A stretch of 43,808 nucleotides of DNA from Rostrohypoxylon terebratum (GCA_022497145.1 MU386014.1:1-43808), one strand, 5' to 3'; counted from the stretch's first letter, positions 23,842 to 35,105 are shown. The notes: generated from the sequence alone by a model not told the origin. Numbers and translations: made by a program.

Positions 23842-24786
23842 AACGGCGAGGTATGTCTAGCATGGGGCTGGATTCGATACCCTTTCGTCTCATACAACAT
23901 CGACAAGAAATAGAGTCAAGAGTACTCGTTGCTACCAAGCCTAATTTATGCCATTGGTTGTGGCACTCCTTCAGCCAATCCATCGGAAAGCGGGGAGTTT
24001 ATGGGTGGCTTTGGGAAGTGAGCTATTCGTCCCATTTAGGGTCTCGGCGTGTCTCTTGATTGCATTTTCGAGCCTGGTTTTGCGAGGTTTATATGATGAA
24101 TTTCAGGGTGTGTTTTTTTAAACATGATAGAATGAATGGCGGACTCGGACCAAGTGCTGGCAGGGTTTCCGTTACCTCGGGACAGGAATATGAAGTCGTT
24201 TCAGGAACGGCGGGCTGTGGCGTTTTTTTTTTGTAACACGGTAGCATGAGCTTTCATCAAGCCATGCTATCGATGGATTCTTGTAGATATACCCAGAGCT
24301 GACGCCTTGGTAACAAGGCTAGCGTTATCATCCTAGGCTATGTTTTTTTTCTACGGTTATGATGTTTTTGGCTATCCACATTTCATTCCTGTCATTATAT
24401 ATATATTTCATTCTGGGAGCTTGCTTAGTTGCGTCTCGTTAGCTATCAGTCAGCCTACTCGCCGGTTTTTCATTACTTTGTTTATTGAAAGTTACCGCCG
24501 AAGCTGTACTAACTGTTACATTACCCGTCCGCAGTTGTGGTTACGCAAAAAACCAATGATCTACCATCTGGTAGTATGTCTCCACAGTATCGATGGCCGT
24601 TGCTGAATGGAAAAATGCCGACTCGTCCCAATCTGTTGGCTAATCGGCGGTGGCTGGTGGAAAAGGTGGTGTGGAGTTTATTGTGTTTAAGTTTCAGCCG
24701 GTGAGATAAAAATCAAGGTGCGGTTAAGGTAAGTTTTTTCAACGGTTACGATAAAATGTCTTTTATATTAGTGCATATATATAACA

Positions 24787-24985
24787 AGTAAAAAATCCCG
24801 GATTATTTTTAAAATAATTTATAAATATTAAATATATATATTTAAATTTTAATAGTAATTAAATTTTTATTTAAATAATAAACGTTATATAAATAATATA
24901 ATAGATAAGTTATTAAAGAAAGCCATATGTGAGGATCATCATTTTAACGAACTTTATGTATAATTGATGACCGGGATTTCGGTAC
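24787..24985. repeat. AT-rich segment bounded by inverted AAATCCCGG repeats
   Basis: AAATCCCGG at 24793-24801 and its reverse complement CCGGGATTT at 24971-24979 bound about 170 bp that is nearly all A/T over 24802-24925. With GTA outside both ends, the arms resemble short terminal inverted repeats of a MITE-like element whose inside has been RIP-mutated. No target-site duplication is obvious, so this is tentative. Confidence 0.4.
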
Positions 24986-26620
24986 TAGGTTGCCAGTGCT
25001 AAGTTGCGACCTTAGAAACCTCGGAACCTTAAAAACCTTAAAAGTTACTAATATCCTAGCTAAACTCAAGCAGGCATGTTAGCATCATGCGTACATGCTC
25101 TGCACTATGTATGTAGTATTATAATATGTACCTGAACATATAAGTATATGGCAGGGATGCGGGAAGCTACATGTACCAAGTACATAGGCATACACCCTAG
25201 AACCCTGGTCGGATCTGGGGTTTGCAGATATTACCTACATATATGGATATGGCACTATGTACATACAGGCGGCATATCGCAGAGTGTTTACAGAGCTACA
25301 TGCCTAAATTAAACCAACCTTGAAGTATCCGTGGATGTGTGCGTAGGCAGATCGAGTGTTTTTTCCAAGCTAGTGTCTGACGAAAGGTTATCTCACTGCT
25401 CAGCGCATGGAAAAGAAGTTGTCACCCAGCTCCTGAACCTATTCCTCACTCGGCAATCTGTCATCTGAAATTGGAAGCACTTAAGCCTCGTGGCTCTCCA
25501 CTCCTATCCATTAGCCTGGAGACTAATTGACTTTGGAACTTTGAGGACCATGATGGCTGTATGTAGCCCTAGGTTGTACCAGTACCATATGGTAGGTACA
25601 TACATACCTAACCGCTAATCCAAAGCCACATCCATACCTACTTCCCTGGACCTAGATACCTACTTACGTCCATACCTAGTAGTAACCTCCATGACTTACT
25701 TATTGCGTACATAACTAACCCGCCAGTCACTTTGACTGCAAGGTATCAGGGTAAGCAACGTAGCGTTGGGGTGTCACAGAGTAAACCCTCCCCCAAAATT
25801 TATAGATGTCTTTTTTAATACCTCTTTGAATGGAATGGTGATGGAATCACTAATAGTGGGTAAAGCATAATTAGGGACAGAGAGAACAGGCCCCAAATTG
25901 GTAATAGAAAATGTCGAACCTAAAATGGTATGATCCTTATTCAGCACATGTATACATGTATGTATGTATGGTATGTATAAACTTGCACCGTATCTACCTT
26001 GTTTATTTGTCCAAGTATCTGCTTAGACCATACTGCGTGGCTTTAAGGTTGCTTCCAGCTCTTCTCTCTCTCTATACCTATCTCTGCAGTGAATTGTTAC
26101 GCCTGTCCCTCTCTTATATTCACATACATACATACGACGTGTATACATACATACCTATTAGACATTCGATGACCTCCTGCCGTTGTGTTGCCTTGAAACT
26201 CACTTTTGCTTTTATCTCTTCTACAGTACCTACGAGTACTTAGGACCTAGGTAGTACGTAAGGGTTTTTGCTGAGGCAGTGACTGGAGCGTAAAAAAGGT
26301 GCCACGAACCTTCCAAAAGTACCAACCAGTCTAAATCAGCTCAGCTAAGCCTACCCGCTCGCCACCCACCCCAGCGCAGAAAGTGTAATGGCGTAAGGAG
26401 TGCAAGAGCGGATAGGGCCTTGGAACTTTGGCAGTTACTTGCATATCTAGAAAGGATAATGTGGTGTAGAGTGGGTCTTTCTAAGACTTACAGATCTACA
26501 TCGACGCCCTGTGGATGTGGATATGGATAGAGGATGCCATCAAGTTACGAAACCACGAACCCCAATTACCATAGACTTCCTGGGTAGGTATCACCGCTGA
26601 TGCTAGGTAGTGGTGTTTTC

Positions 26621-26683
26621 TGTTGCTGTCGCTGCTGCTGTTTCTGTTTCTGTTTCTGTTTCGTTGTTGCTGCTGCTGCTCGT
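26621..26683. repeat. Compound microsatellite (CTG)n/(TTTCTG)n
   Basis: GCTGCTGCTG, then three and a half TTTCTG units, then GCTGCTGCTGCT. It lies in the presumed promoter/leader of flbD, more than 1.1 kb before its start codon. Confidence 0.8.
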
Positions 26684-27021
26684 CAACTTAAACTCTATCC
26701 ACATGGATCTCGACCCATCATATTCCATTCTGTGCTCCCAGCTCCTACTATGTACCCTGCTGTATCTGTTTTCTGTTTCTCTGTTTCTCTCTTCCTCTCT
26801 TCCTCTCTTTTCATGCAGCACGAGTCTTTTCCCATCCCGTCCCGTCTAAACTCAGCCCCAATCTGTTCATATGTCCTCTCGTTAATTCGATCCATCCACC
26901 CTTCCGTATAGGTATCCATCCATCCTGTCCATCCATCTCACCATCTCACCATCTTGCCTCGTCCATTTAGTCCATCCATCCATCATGCAAACACACCCAC
27001 ACCCGCACTTACAACCATATT

Positions 27022-27030
27022 CACATATAC

Positions 27031-27061
<31 letters not shown>

Positions 27062-27066
27062 TACAC
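27022..27066. repeat. (ACATAC)n microsatellite
   Basis: About seven hexamer units of ACATAC, preceded by CACACCCACACCC-like sequence. The tract is in the pyrimidine/CA-rich region upstream of flbD. Confidence 0.85.
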
Positions 27067-27127
27067 GCTCGCACTCGTCCCAAAATCTATTAGTTACTAA
27101 ATCTAGCGTTCGACCTGAGTACCTACC

Positions 27128-27168
27128 TCTACCTCTTACCTCTTACCTCTTACCTCTTACCTCTTAGG
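27128..27168. repeat. 7-bp tandem repeat (CTCTTAC), about 5 units
   Basis: Consecutive CTCTTAC units ending in CTCTTAGG, about 670 bp upstream of the flbD start codon. Confidence 0.8.
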
Positions 27169-27762
27169 TTAGTCGGTCCCTTTCCCGATCTCATCCTATC
27201 ACTTGCGTAACTTAAAATTAACCATTGCACTATATCACAACTCTACCCTCTATCAAAGCCTAGGCTAGCCTTTACCTTCGCCTAACCCTAGCTTTACTTT
27301 AATCTCACGATAACTATAATATATAATATCATAGACCGTCTGTGATATCTTCATCTCGAAGCACTTTTTAGCTTATTAAGATTATCCTATGATCCCACCA
27401 TCAGCTAAAAACACCATATAAAAGTTTAGCCGTAGGATTATATCATATTCATTACGCCTCTCGGGGCTAGAGCGGTCTCACGCGTGCCGTTTAGGTTACT
27501 GTCACGACAGGTCAACTGGCCGTGAACGGGATGGGAACTTCCCAACGAAATCGTTCCAACTGCTATTTAAATTTGACTATCGTCTCTAAAATTCCTACCA
27601 TAATCGCCACCTATCACTGGACGAACCGATTATCATTATATATAATATTTTCCTTCCTCCGACTCCAACTTCAACTTGTCTACCCTGACAACCCACAAGC
27701 CAGACCAAGCCAAAAAATCCATCAACCACCTTGAATTACAAGGTGGCCCGGACCTCTATGAG

Positions 27763-27764
<2 letters not shown>

Positions 27765-27817
<53 letters not shown>
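27765..27817. repeat. (AC)15(AT)11 dinucleotide microsatellite
   Basis: An uninterrupted AC tract (27765-27794) switches directly to an AT tract ending at about 27817, which is 17 nt before the flbD ATG. In RNA the (AU)n part is self-complementary. Position and purity make it a probable length-variable element in the 5' leader. Confidence 0.95.
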
Positions 27818-27834
27818 CTATACCACAGTCACCA

Positions 27835-28938
27835 ATGGATTCACCGCCAGAACCAAAGCACCAGAGGAGAGGGCCTTGGTCCCAACGCGAAGACGAACTT
27901 CTCAAACACTTTGTCGCCCTCCAAGGTCCACTATGTTGGGTGAGGATTGCTGCCCAAATAGGCACGAGGTCCTCCAAACAGTGTCGAGAGCGGTATCACC
28001 AGAACCTGAAGCCTTCGCTAAATCATAGTCCCATCTCGGCTGAAGAAGGGGCCCAGATCGAAGATATGGTTGGCAAGATTGGGAAGCGCTGGGCCGAGAT
28101 CGCGAGGTCTCTCAACAACCGAAGTGACAACGCAGTCAAGAACTGGTGGAATGGCAGTATGAACCGTCGGAGACGTCTTGTCCGCAGACAAAACGCAGGT
28201 CTTCAGGACCTCCTGTCTCCGGGCCAACCCCGCTCGCCTTACTATCCTCCAAGTACTACTCCACAGCTGCCGTTACCACAGTTCCCATGTCAGTCTCAAG
28301 AAGTGGTGGGATCCGTGGGATCATCGTCATCGGCGGCAGGACAGGCACCTTGTACACCACTAACGATGCCATCCCCATTGCCTCCTACCTACCGAAAGAG
28401 CCACGGTAGGACTTCACCCTCCAGGTATCACCGTCCGTTGGATACCTCTGACTATCACCCCCTACAACACGCCCACGTGCAGTCCCATCACCCTGCCGGT
28501 TCATCGGGGAGATTCTCGGAAGGGCTACCATCGCCTTCTTTAACCTCGCCCAGCGTCGAACCTCAAGACCCACTCGGAACATCAGCAAATTCTATCTGGA
28601 AACTCAGCGCTGCTTATTCCCCTAGTTCGTTCCACCACAAATCACACACACTTCCTCCCTTACGAATTAAAGAAGAAGACTCGCCGGCAAGCCAGCTTTC
28701 AACCTTGACTACCAGAGTATCGCAGCTCCAATTCGACTATAGCGGTGTTCGACTACCGCCGATCAGAGATTCTCGAGATTCGTTGGGTGGGAGCCAACTA
28801 CCGACTGCTCCTAATTCGCCCCAGGCCCGCTCATCAGGAGCAGAGCCACAAATAAACACCCAAGCACCTACACACGAGAGCGAAAAGAGAGACAAGTCCT
28901 CACGTCGTAGACTATCGATACACAGTTTACTTTCTTAA
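27835..28938 (+). CDS. FlbD/RCA-1-type R2R3 MYB transcription factor
   Basis: Nuclear DNA-binding regulator. In Aspergillus nidulans FlbD acts with FlbB upstream of brlA to trigger conidiation; Neurospora RCA-1 is the homologue. The protein has 367 residues in one exon. R2 spans about 11-60 (W15, W35, Y54 framework; GPWSQREDELL, SSKQCRERYHQNLKP). R3 spans about 63-112 (W86, W105; GKRWAEIARSL, RSDNAVKNWWNGSMNRRRR, the recognition helix and basic tail). The remainder is Pro/Ser-rich, typical of a transactivation tail, ending in a basic RRRLSIHSLLS patch. The ATG at 27835 is chosen because family members begin just before RRGPWS. The frame stays open for 53 codons upstream to ATG 27676 through an AC/AT microsatellite, but that extension is repeat translation. 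The gene is convergent with the minus-strand genes to the right. Confidence 0.93.
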   Translation: MDSPPEPKHQRRGPWSQREDELLKHFVALQGPLCWVRIAAQIGTRSSKQCRERYHQNLKPSLNHSPISAEEGAQIEDMVGKIGKRWAEIARSLNNRSDNAVKNWWNGSMNRRRRLVRRQNAGLQDLLSPGQPRSPYYPPSTTPQLPLPQFPCQSQEVVGSVGSSSSAAGQAPCTPLTMPSPLPPTYRKSHGRTSPSRYHRPLDTSDYHPLQHAHVQSHHPAGSSGRFSEGLPSPSLTSPSVEPQDPLGTSANSIWKLSAAYSPSSFHHKSHTLPPLRIKEEDSPASQLSTLTTRVSQLQFDYSGVRLPPIRDSRDSLGGSQLPTAPNSPQARSSGAEPQINTQAPTHESEKRDKSSRRRLSIHSLLS

Positions 28939-29633
28939 GGAGAAGGATGTGTCTAGCGTCTAAAGTAACGTGTACTGCCATGGTCTGAGTGCAGTACTAA
29001 GAGCTGAGCGATGAACCGTGTGAGTGGCTCGGAGACTTTACTTTCTCCCCCTTATATGACGAAATCCATGGTTTATATCACGCGCCGCGAGTTGGTTTAT
29101 ATTGAATTGTCTATTCTCATGACTCCATATATCCTGATAGCCACCAGGTAGATAGGAAGAGCATGGCCTATAGCGATTGCACATGAATTTAATTAAGCGA
29201 CTCGAGCAAAAAAAAAAAGAAAAAAAGAACAAAAAAGCAATCTCGCCGTCACGGAGCGCATGTATACATGAATGTGGAACCCACTCCCTCGTGTTGTAGT
29301 CTTCTAACTTTCTCCTTCAATACCCGTATACTCTAGAATCCTAAGCATAGTCAATAGCGCGAGAAAGCTAGGAATGCGCCACCTGGGTTAAATAAAATGT
29401 TCGAGTGCCCGTCTTGAAGCATTCATACTTCCAAGAAAATCAGATCTGGCGAAGATTCATCTTAGGTTAGATTAGACTACCAAGTTTGAATCACCGTCGT
29501 GCAAATAAAGTAGATCCCAGGTGAGATTCCGCAGAACCCATATTATCCTACCAGAGAAACCGGGTCGTAATGTAGAACGGCCTAGTACAGAGAATAGGAC
29601 TGTTGTATTCCCAAGCTACCAGCGGTCAAGATT

Positions 29634-29757
29634 GTTCTATACCTAAGGTTATCAGGACCGGGTCTCCCGTCAGCTCCTCTTTCAGTTAACTACGCTTGGA
29701 CGATGTTGCGGAGCGCACATAATCTCCTACGCGGGTGACCGTCTCTGTGCGATGTGT
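29634..29757 (+). pseudogene. 5S rRNA-like relic
   Basis: GGGTCTCCCGTCAGCTC at 29660-29676 closely resembles the GGG-TCCCGTCCGCTC segment of filamentous-fungal 5S rRNA. About 60 nt later GCGGGTGACCGTCTCTG, followed by GATGTGTTG, resembles the GGGTGACC...GTTGTATG 3' half. CAGTTAACTACGC lies near the expected internal-promoter A-box position. The expected 5' end (ACATACGACC-like) is not recognisable and cannot pair with the 3' end, so helix I is lost. I therefore call it a pseudogene or chance similarity. Fungi of this group do carry dispersed 5S genes and pseudogenes. Confidence 0.35.
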
Positions 29758-30360
29758 TGGGGGAGGGCTCCGCCCACATTGGGTGTCTCCCTCCTCCTCC
29801 CAACACAGGCCAATCTCAAGCAGACGCTGCAGGTCGCAGGCCGCAGGATATTTTCAGGGTTGACCCCTATTGAGAGGAAACCCCCGTCTTGCCGCGCACC
29901 GAGAGAAACTTACGGCAAGAACAGGAAATCCAAGGGCATAAGGATTGTGTGCTGGCTACCTGGCTACCTGGCTAACTGCCATTGTATCATATGTTAGGTC
30001 GTACAGTCCAGTTATGCAGCCTCTTATCAAACTGCTCTCGCTGACGGAGCTTAGGCATGCGAAGTAGTATAGCAATATAATGATGCCGTCTAAGTCCGAG
30101 CACGTTGATACACAAGGCAGGCAACCCCCTTGTTCGTGTTGACCAACCAATTCGCTCTCCTGTCTTGCAGGTCTTTGATCTTACCGCTCCATTTCTGCAA
30201 CATCATCTCTCCAGTCGTCTTGTTGTACGACCTCCATACCCTCGGGTGTCGCAAACGACAAGCAGACGGCGGTGACGACGCCTGGCCAAAATGTAGGGTA
30301 GGTAACGGTACTGTAATACAAGGTGGCAATACATACCTAGTAAGCTTCTAACTATGACAC

Positions 30361-30390
30361 AGGACCATAGGACCATAGGACCATAGGACC
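30361..30390. repeat. 8-bp tandem repeat (AGGACCAT)
   Basis: Three full AGGACCAT units plus AGGACC, running into the palindromic GGGACCTAGGTAC motif common in this window. Confidence 0.8.
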
Positions 30391-31580
30391 TGGGACCTAG
30401 GTACACACGCATGGTGGCTCAGATTTCAGCACTGGTGTTGCGTGGAGACAGTGCTATGCCATATTTCTTTCCCTATACCTATGCGTACTATAGTAATGAC
30501 CCAATATCTACGAGCTTACCTTGCCAACCGTCCGTATGTTTTGGGTCGACGGCAGACTAAAACTCGATCCGTTGTTGGACATCCGCGCCGACAATGTGCC
30601 CTTGCATCCTACTAGTAAGTGTATACAGAAATACGCACGCTTACACACACACACACATTATATATATATGCCTTGCCTAGATAGGTAAGTACCTAGGTAC
30701 CTACCTAAGCCTTAAGGTATCTAGCACGTAGTACATATATGTGTACCCTCCGATCTCAAGCCCCCTTTCCTTTAAACCAATGCATGCGGGCGGGCGCTAT
30801 CGGCACGTAGCCAAGGCCTAAGTGATATAACGTACAGAAGCGAGAAACGGCCTTCGCCAAGATTCTAACGTCTTGGGGACAAGGGGGGATCTATAATTGT
30901 GAGATTCTTGATTCCTTTCCCTCTGCCCTCTGCCCTTTCCCGTTTCTTTGTGCTCTCCGGGGTCCCCGGAATTGTAGCTCGCGCATAACGCATACATTCA
31001 TCTTAAAACATATGTACCTAGGGCCTAGGCATCTATGTCTATACGATAAAGCACGCGGTCAGCCGCTTCGCAAACCGCTCTGTTTGAGCGTGGCTTGGGG
31101 ACAGTCCTCGCCGTACTCAAATTGTAGGATAGGTCAATACGGGTCTAGATATGCCTCGATATATGCCTCGATGGGGGTGTACGAATATGGGCAGAGATGG
31201 ATGTGGATGTGCCGGTGTAGGTGTCACGGCTACCTCGTGCGTAGCACCGGCGAAAAGGATTTGCCAGAAGGACTGGGACTTGGGACTAGAGACTACCTAG
31301 GGACTAGGATTGGAACAGGGACATGGGGACGAGGGAGTTAACTACTCGATGCATACTGTGTAGAGATATTCGGCTGCCTCCCGGTCGATTAGAATCCCGA
31401 CCGTTTCGAGGTCAGGGAGTGTTACCGACAGAGCGGTACTGATGACGACTTATACAGGGATCCCATCACATAATTCAGATCTTTCTCTTTTTTTTTCCTC
31501 TTTTCTTTTCTTTTCTTTCCTTTTCTTTCCTTTCGCTACCTAGCTGTACCAGGTGCACCAGGTGCATGTAGCAGGTTCAT

Positions 31581-31624
31581 GTAGTAGACGTAGTAGGCGT
31601 AGTAGGCGTAGTAGGCGTAGTAGG
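31581..31624. repeat. 9-bp tandem repeat (GTAGTAGGC)
   Basis: About five units, the first reading GTAGTAGAC. It creates an artificial Leu-Leu-Arg repeat in a minus-strand frame. Confidence 0.85.
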
Positions 31625-32144
31625 TAGGACCTAGGTATGAAGCTGTACGTACGTACATACACGTACCTTGTACTATATACTATGTAGGGCCTAGGACCTA
31701 GATATTCACTACATCCAAGCCCCATATCGTACAATCGAACATCGAATTTAATATACGAGGACTGGGGTGCTTGGTGTGCTGGGCTCGACCCGTGCCCCTG
31801 TTTGCACTCACGATCCCATCGCCCATATGTGGTAGGCGTGGTCAGCGCAAGTACGATCCTTTGAAGTAAGTAGGTCGCCGACGATATGCAAGATCCGCTA
31901 CCGAAGATTGACATACAACTCAACTACGTTATGTGTGGGTATATTGTTGAAACCGGGCCATATTCCACCTCGTCTGAACGTTTAACTACCTAGTACGTAC
32001 AACGTCCTAAGACACAATAAGCTCTGCTGAAGAGGTGGCTTATAGAAATCCATGCAGCGTTTTATATTATATACACTGTACAGTGACGTGAGTTCCTGCT
32101 GGGTTGAGAAAACGGCGAGGAAACGAAGATGGGAGAGTACCTAG

Positions 32145-32250
32145 TCAGACAGCGAGAAAGAGAGAGAGCGAGAAAGAGAAAGAGACGGAGAGAAGGGGGG
32201 GCGCGAAGAGACGGAGAGCGAGGGAGGCAGGGAGAGAGACGAAATAAGAA
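32145..32250. repeat. Purine-rich (GAGA/GAAA) tract
   Basis: About 105 bp in which the plus strand is almost entirely A and G, with GAGAAAGAGAGAGAGCGAGAAAG-type irregular repeats. It could adopt triplex structure. Function unknown. Confidence 0.8.
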
Positions 32251-32514
32251 GAGGAATCCTTGACGCATTCCCCGATCTCTACGGGTTACGTAGACCCGGA
32301 GATCTGGTTCAAGCTGGTCCTCGGTTATCGAAATGTCTCTCTATTGTGCTAATGTGCCGTAGGGGACTGAACAGGGACACCATCAGCCATCAGCCATCAG
32401 CCTGCTGGCTCCCGTATTCATGCCCGGCCCCACCCCCCCTTTTTTTTAAAAAAAAAAAATTAGCGCCCTAGCACACGTGCCTCACGGTTAAACTCCTTAC
32501 TTGACTTCGCGTTA

Positions 32515-32570
32515 ATACCTAGTTCCTAGTTCCTAGTTCCTAGGTCCTAGGTCCTAGGTTACTAGCATTG
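32515..32570. repeat. TTCCTAG/GTCCTAG tandem repeat
   Basis: Heptamers CTAGTTC and CTAGGTC repeat about seven times, converting into the palindrome CCTAGG. This local amplification may show how the dispersed CCTAGG motif arises. Confidence 0.7.
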
Positions 32571-32897
32571 AAAAGCATGCTTGCCACACGTACCATGTAA
32601 AATATAACATGCGCCACTGGCATATTCCATATTCCACGTTTTTGGATCTTGGATCTAGCGTATGATAAAAATTCGGGAGAAGTCGGTCGCGGTTGTCGTT
32701 CAGTGCTCATCTATTTCTGACTTCGATGGCTTAGGTCCTCCACAGCAAGCCAAATACGCCACCGTAATCTACCTGTCGACCAACTGGCTTCCCCACCAAT
32801 TCACCTCGACATACTGCGTAATAACTATGACGCCTCTTCTTGGTCGCTTGTCCGCTTGTCCGTGAGCAGGTTTTCGGCCGAACAGTACCTACGACCT

Positions 32898-32972
32898 GGG
32901 TCCTAGACACCTAGACACCTAGACACCTAGACTCTTAGACTCATAGACTCCTAGGTCTTAGGTCCTAGGCAT
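32898..32972. repeat. CTAGACAC tandem repeat grading into CCTAGG motifs
   Basis: Four units of (ACACCTAG), then diverged GACTCTTAGACTCATAGACTC units, then TCCTAGGTCTTAGGTCCTAGG. Same sequence style as 32515-32570. Confidence 0.7.
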
Positions 32973-33359
32973 CGACCTCATGAGCACATGCGCGCTACCC
33001 TGTCTTCCATCTTCATGTCCACCTTTCTTTGCCCCCTTTTCTATAGGAATCTGAGATATATCGTCTGCGGAGTGGGTTAGGAGGGATTTACCGATTTCAT
33101 GTGGCCCCATCCAAGTTTGGTCGGCGAGCAGTTCAGTGTGAGGATAGGATAGGTACCTAATAAATTGTGCAAACTTGTCTCCAGAGGGCCCGTGCCGATT
33201 GTCCGAGATGGGTACTTGCGAAATTTTGGAGCATTAATGCTGAGTGGCGTTTACCTTGCAGAATCCTCAAGCGCGTTTAAGTCATCAGATTTCCTGTATC
33301 TAGTCCGCTTAGTCCGCTACTGTAGCGGTTCTTTCGTGGGCCCAATGCTACCTAGACTC

Positions 33360-35105
33360 CTAGAGTCCTAGACTTTGACACCGAATTGACACTTTGTAGC
33401 TTCTCTTCATCGTAATCTTAATCTGGCAGCGGTGCCTTGCCAGCTTGCGCAACAGAGCATTGGTCTGGGCAGAAATACGCTCCGTCTCGTTGACAGCATA
33501 TTTCATTTTGTTCTCGTTGCCTGTGGAGAGTTCTTGCCCATGGCCTTTTGCGACCGACGACCGACGACCGACGACTGTCGACCGTAGCCTTTCCCGCGAT
33601 TGTATGGCATCTGCTTTATGATCCTCGTGTACCCCTATATTGTAACGAATTCGTGACACCCTTGCTATCGTCGCCACCTTGGCCGCCTTCGCCATTAGCG
33701 GAAATTGCGCCCGTACTCTCTTTATCAACTTCACTATCTACAAGAGAAAGAGAGGTGTCGTCTCCGGGTACGAAAGAAAATACTGATGTTGTTGACAGAC
33801 CCCTCGAATGTTTGGAGTCTGAACTACGGATGTTCTGGTTTTTAGGCGCTTGGCTGAGCCTAATCATGCTGGATGTCTTGCCGACCTTCTTTCGAGGGGG
33901 TATATCCTTGCCACTGCTATGGGTTGTCTCATAACCCAATAGATTCTCCAATATATACCGCCTACTTTGCCTTTCTTCATGTGTTAACCTTGGGTTCGTT
34001 AGTGTGTCGCTGATTGGTTTTTGACTTTCTCTTGTTCCATGCCATGGAAGTCCATTCTCAGAGTTGGCCAGGATGGTCTCAGCGATAGCATCTTGTCGCC
34101 GCAATTTCTCGCTCATGAGAAAGTCATTGGTTATATCTAGAACTTTGGCAGAGGGTTCAGACCCAGGCTTGTCTGATACGCCAGGTAGATCGCCCAAGGG
34201 ATCTAGAACCTATAACGTTAGTTACTTCATTTGTATGATGTCTACTCCGGTGAAGGGCGGCTCTGTATACATGCCTCGGGTATTGCTAGCATTGGGACGA
34301 TTGATTCTGGAAACGAACTGCTTCGTGTGAGGGTTGGGGCTGCTTCTGTCAAAAACACTGTTGGCTCGAGCAAGGGTTACTGCTTCTAGTCCATCGCGGG
34401 ATGTTCTCGACAACAAGACCTCGAGCCTCTTGATTTCTGTTTTATACTGACGCTCCCGCTCGAGCCACTCGTCGGCCACTGCTTTGAAGTGTTCTAGATG
34501 AAGCTCGAGCGAGCGCTTCGCCTCGTTGCGAGAAACGTCGACTTTCCGAATCCGCTCCTGAGCATCAGCGAATCCTTCGATGAGATGTAGAATGTACGAG
34601 TTGTATTCGATAGGAATAGGTTGTGTTGTGCCTCGAGTCCTAGTGTACGAAACATATGCCTGATTAGTAAAGTTCTTACGTGTCCCTACATATGTAAGTC
34701 CCAGGATATATCGTGTATGAGATATTGAGATATAGATAGGTTATGTGCTCGATGAAGCCGCTCCACCTACTGCCACGATGTTAGCTCCTCTCTGACCCTG
34801 GCTACTTCGACACGGTGCCTATGGAATCATGAACCATGAATGTTTTTCATACGTACCATTATAGCAACTTGAAGACATTCGACCATCTGATTTAGGGAAG
34901 GATTATACCATATCTTATCATGTTCACGAACGAGCAAGTTGGCATCGTCATGGCCCATCAGAGAGTCGTAGGAAAGGGAAGAAGGACTGGTTAGACTTGG
35001 ATAGCTGGGAACTCGATGCAGGCCGTGTCTAGGCGACGTTGGCGATTGGGGGTTGTTTGGTACATGGGAACGCTGTCCCAACCGAAGCCAACTGAAGTCG
35101 GCCAT
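33360..35105 (-). CDS. Coiled-coil protein of unknown function
   Basis: I do not recognise a named family. The start, ATG 35105-35103, begins MADFSWLRLGQ. Probable exons: 35105-34857 (ends at a GTACGT donor after ...CLQVAIM), 34659 to about 34210-34320, about 34208-33660, and 33610-33360. The last intron (33659-33611, 49 nt) joins in phase and skips a frame end at 33616-33618. The junction between exons 2 and 3 is unresolved: the acceptor CTAACGTTATAG at about 34209 is good, but the in-phase donors are weak. Visible regions are a Ser/Pro-rich N-terminus with HGLHRVPSYPS, then LLVREHDKIWYNPSLNQMVE, then IPIEYNSYILHLIEGF. A coiled coil follows (HLEHFKAVADEWLERERQYK, EIKRLEVLLS), then a polar linker and a basic C-terminus. 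Its role may be structural; nothing indicates an enzyme. Confidence 0.7.

Larger units (their letters stand above)
23842..27834. other. Long spacer and probable flbD promoter/5' leader
   Basis: About 4 kb between OGT and flbD on the same strand. The first 700 bp are probably OGT 3' sequence with T-runs. A small AT-rich insertion-like segment lies at 24787-24985. From 25.1 kb on, TACCTA/TAGGTA and TACATA motifs are dense. From 26.6 kb the plus strand becomes strongly pyrimidine/CA-rich with many simple repeats, as expected of a long fungal developmental-regulator leader (inference). Frames here (25911-26243, 26600-26911, 27522-27734) consist of simple-repeat translation and are not credible proteins, although short upstream ORFs may regulate flbD. 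Confidence 0.6.
28939..33359. other. 4.4 kb gene-free region between convergent genes
   Basis: No frame here looks like protein. The longest, 31540-31923 on the minus strand, is partly the translation of a 9-bp repeat. Contents I can see are a degenerate 5S-rRNA-like sequence (29634-29757), short tandem repeats at 30361-30390, 31581-31624, 32515-32570 and 32898-32972, a purine-rich tract at 32145-32250, and many CCTAGG/TAGGTACCTA palindromes. A non-coding transcript is possible but nothing in the sequence demonstrates one. Confidence 0.6.

Noticed and set aside
26600..26911. Cys/Phe-rich frames over the CTG/TTTCTG repeats
   Set aside because: Simple-repeat translation present in several overlapping frames on both strands.
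31380..31405. GGTCG...CGACC hairpin resembling a tRNA T-arm
   Set aside because: No acceptor, D-arm or anticodon arm at the proper distance; the loop sequence lacks TTCRA.
31540..31923. 127-codon minus-strand frame with an LLRLLRLLR repeat
   Set aside because: It is generated by the 9-bp GTAGTAGGC repeat; no conserved features.
33548..33934. 128-codon plus-strand frame
   Set aside because: Antisense to the coiled-coil gene exons; the minus strand has the coherent spliced protein.
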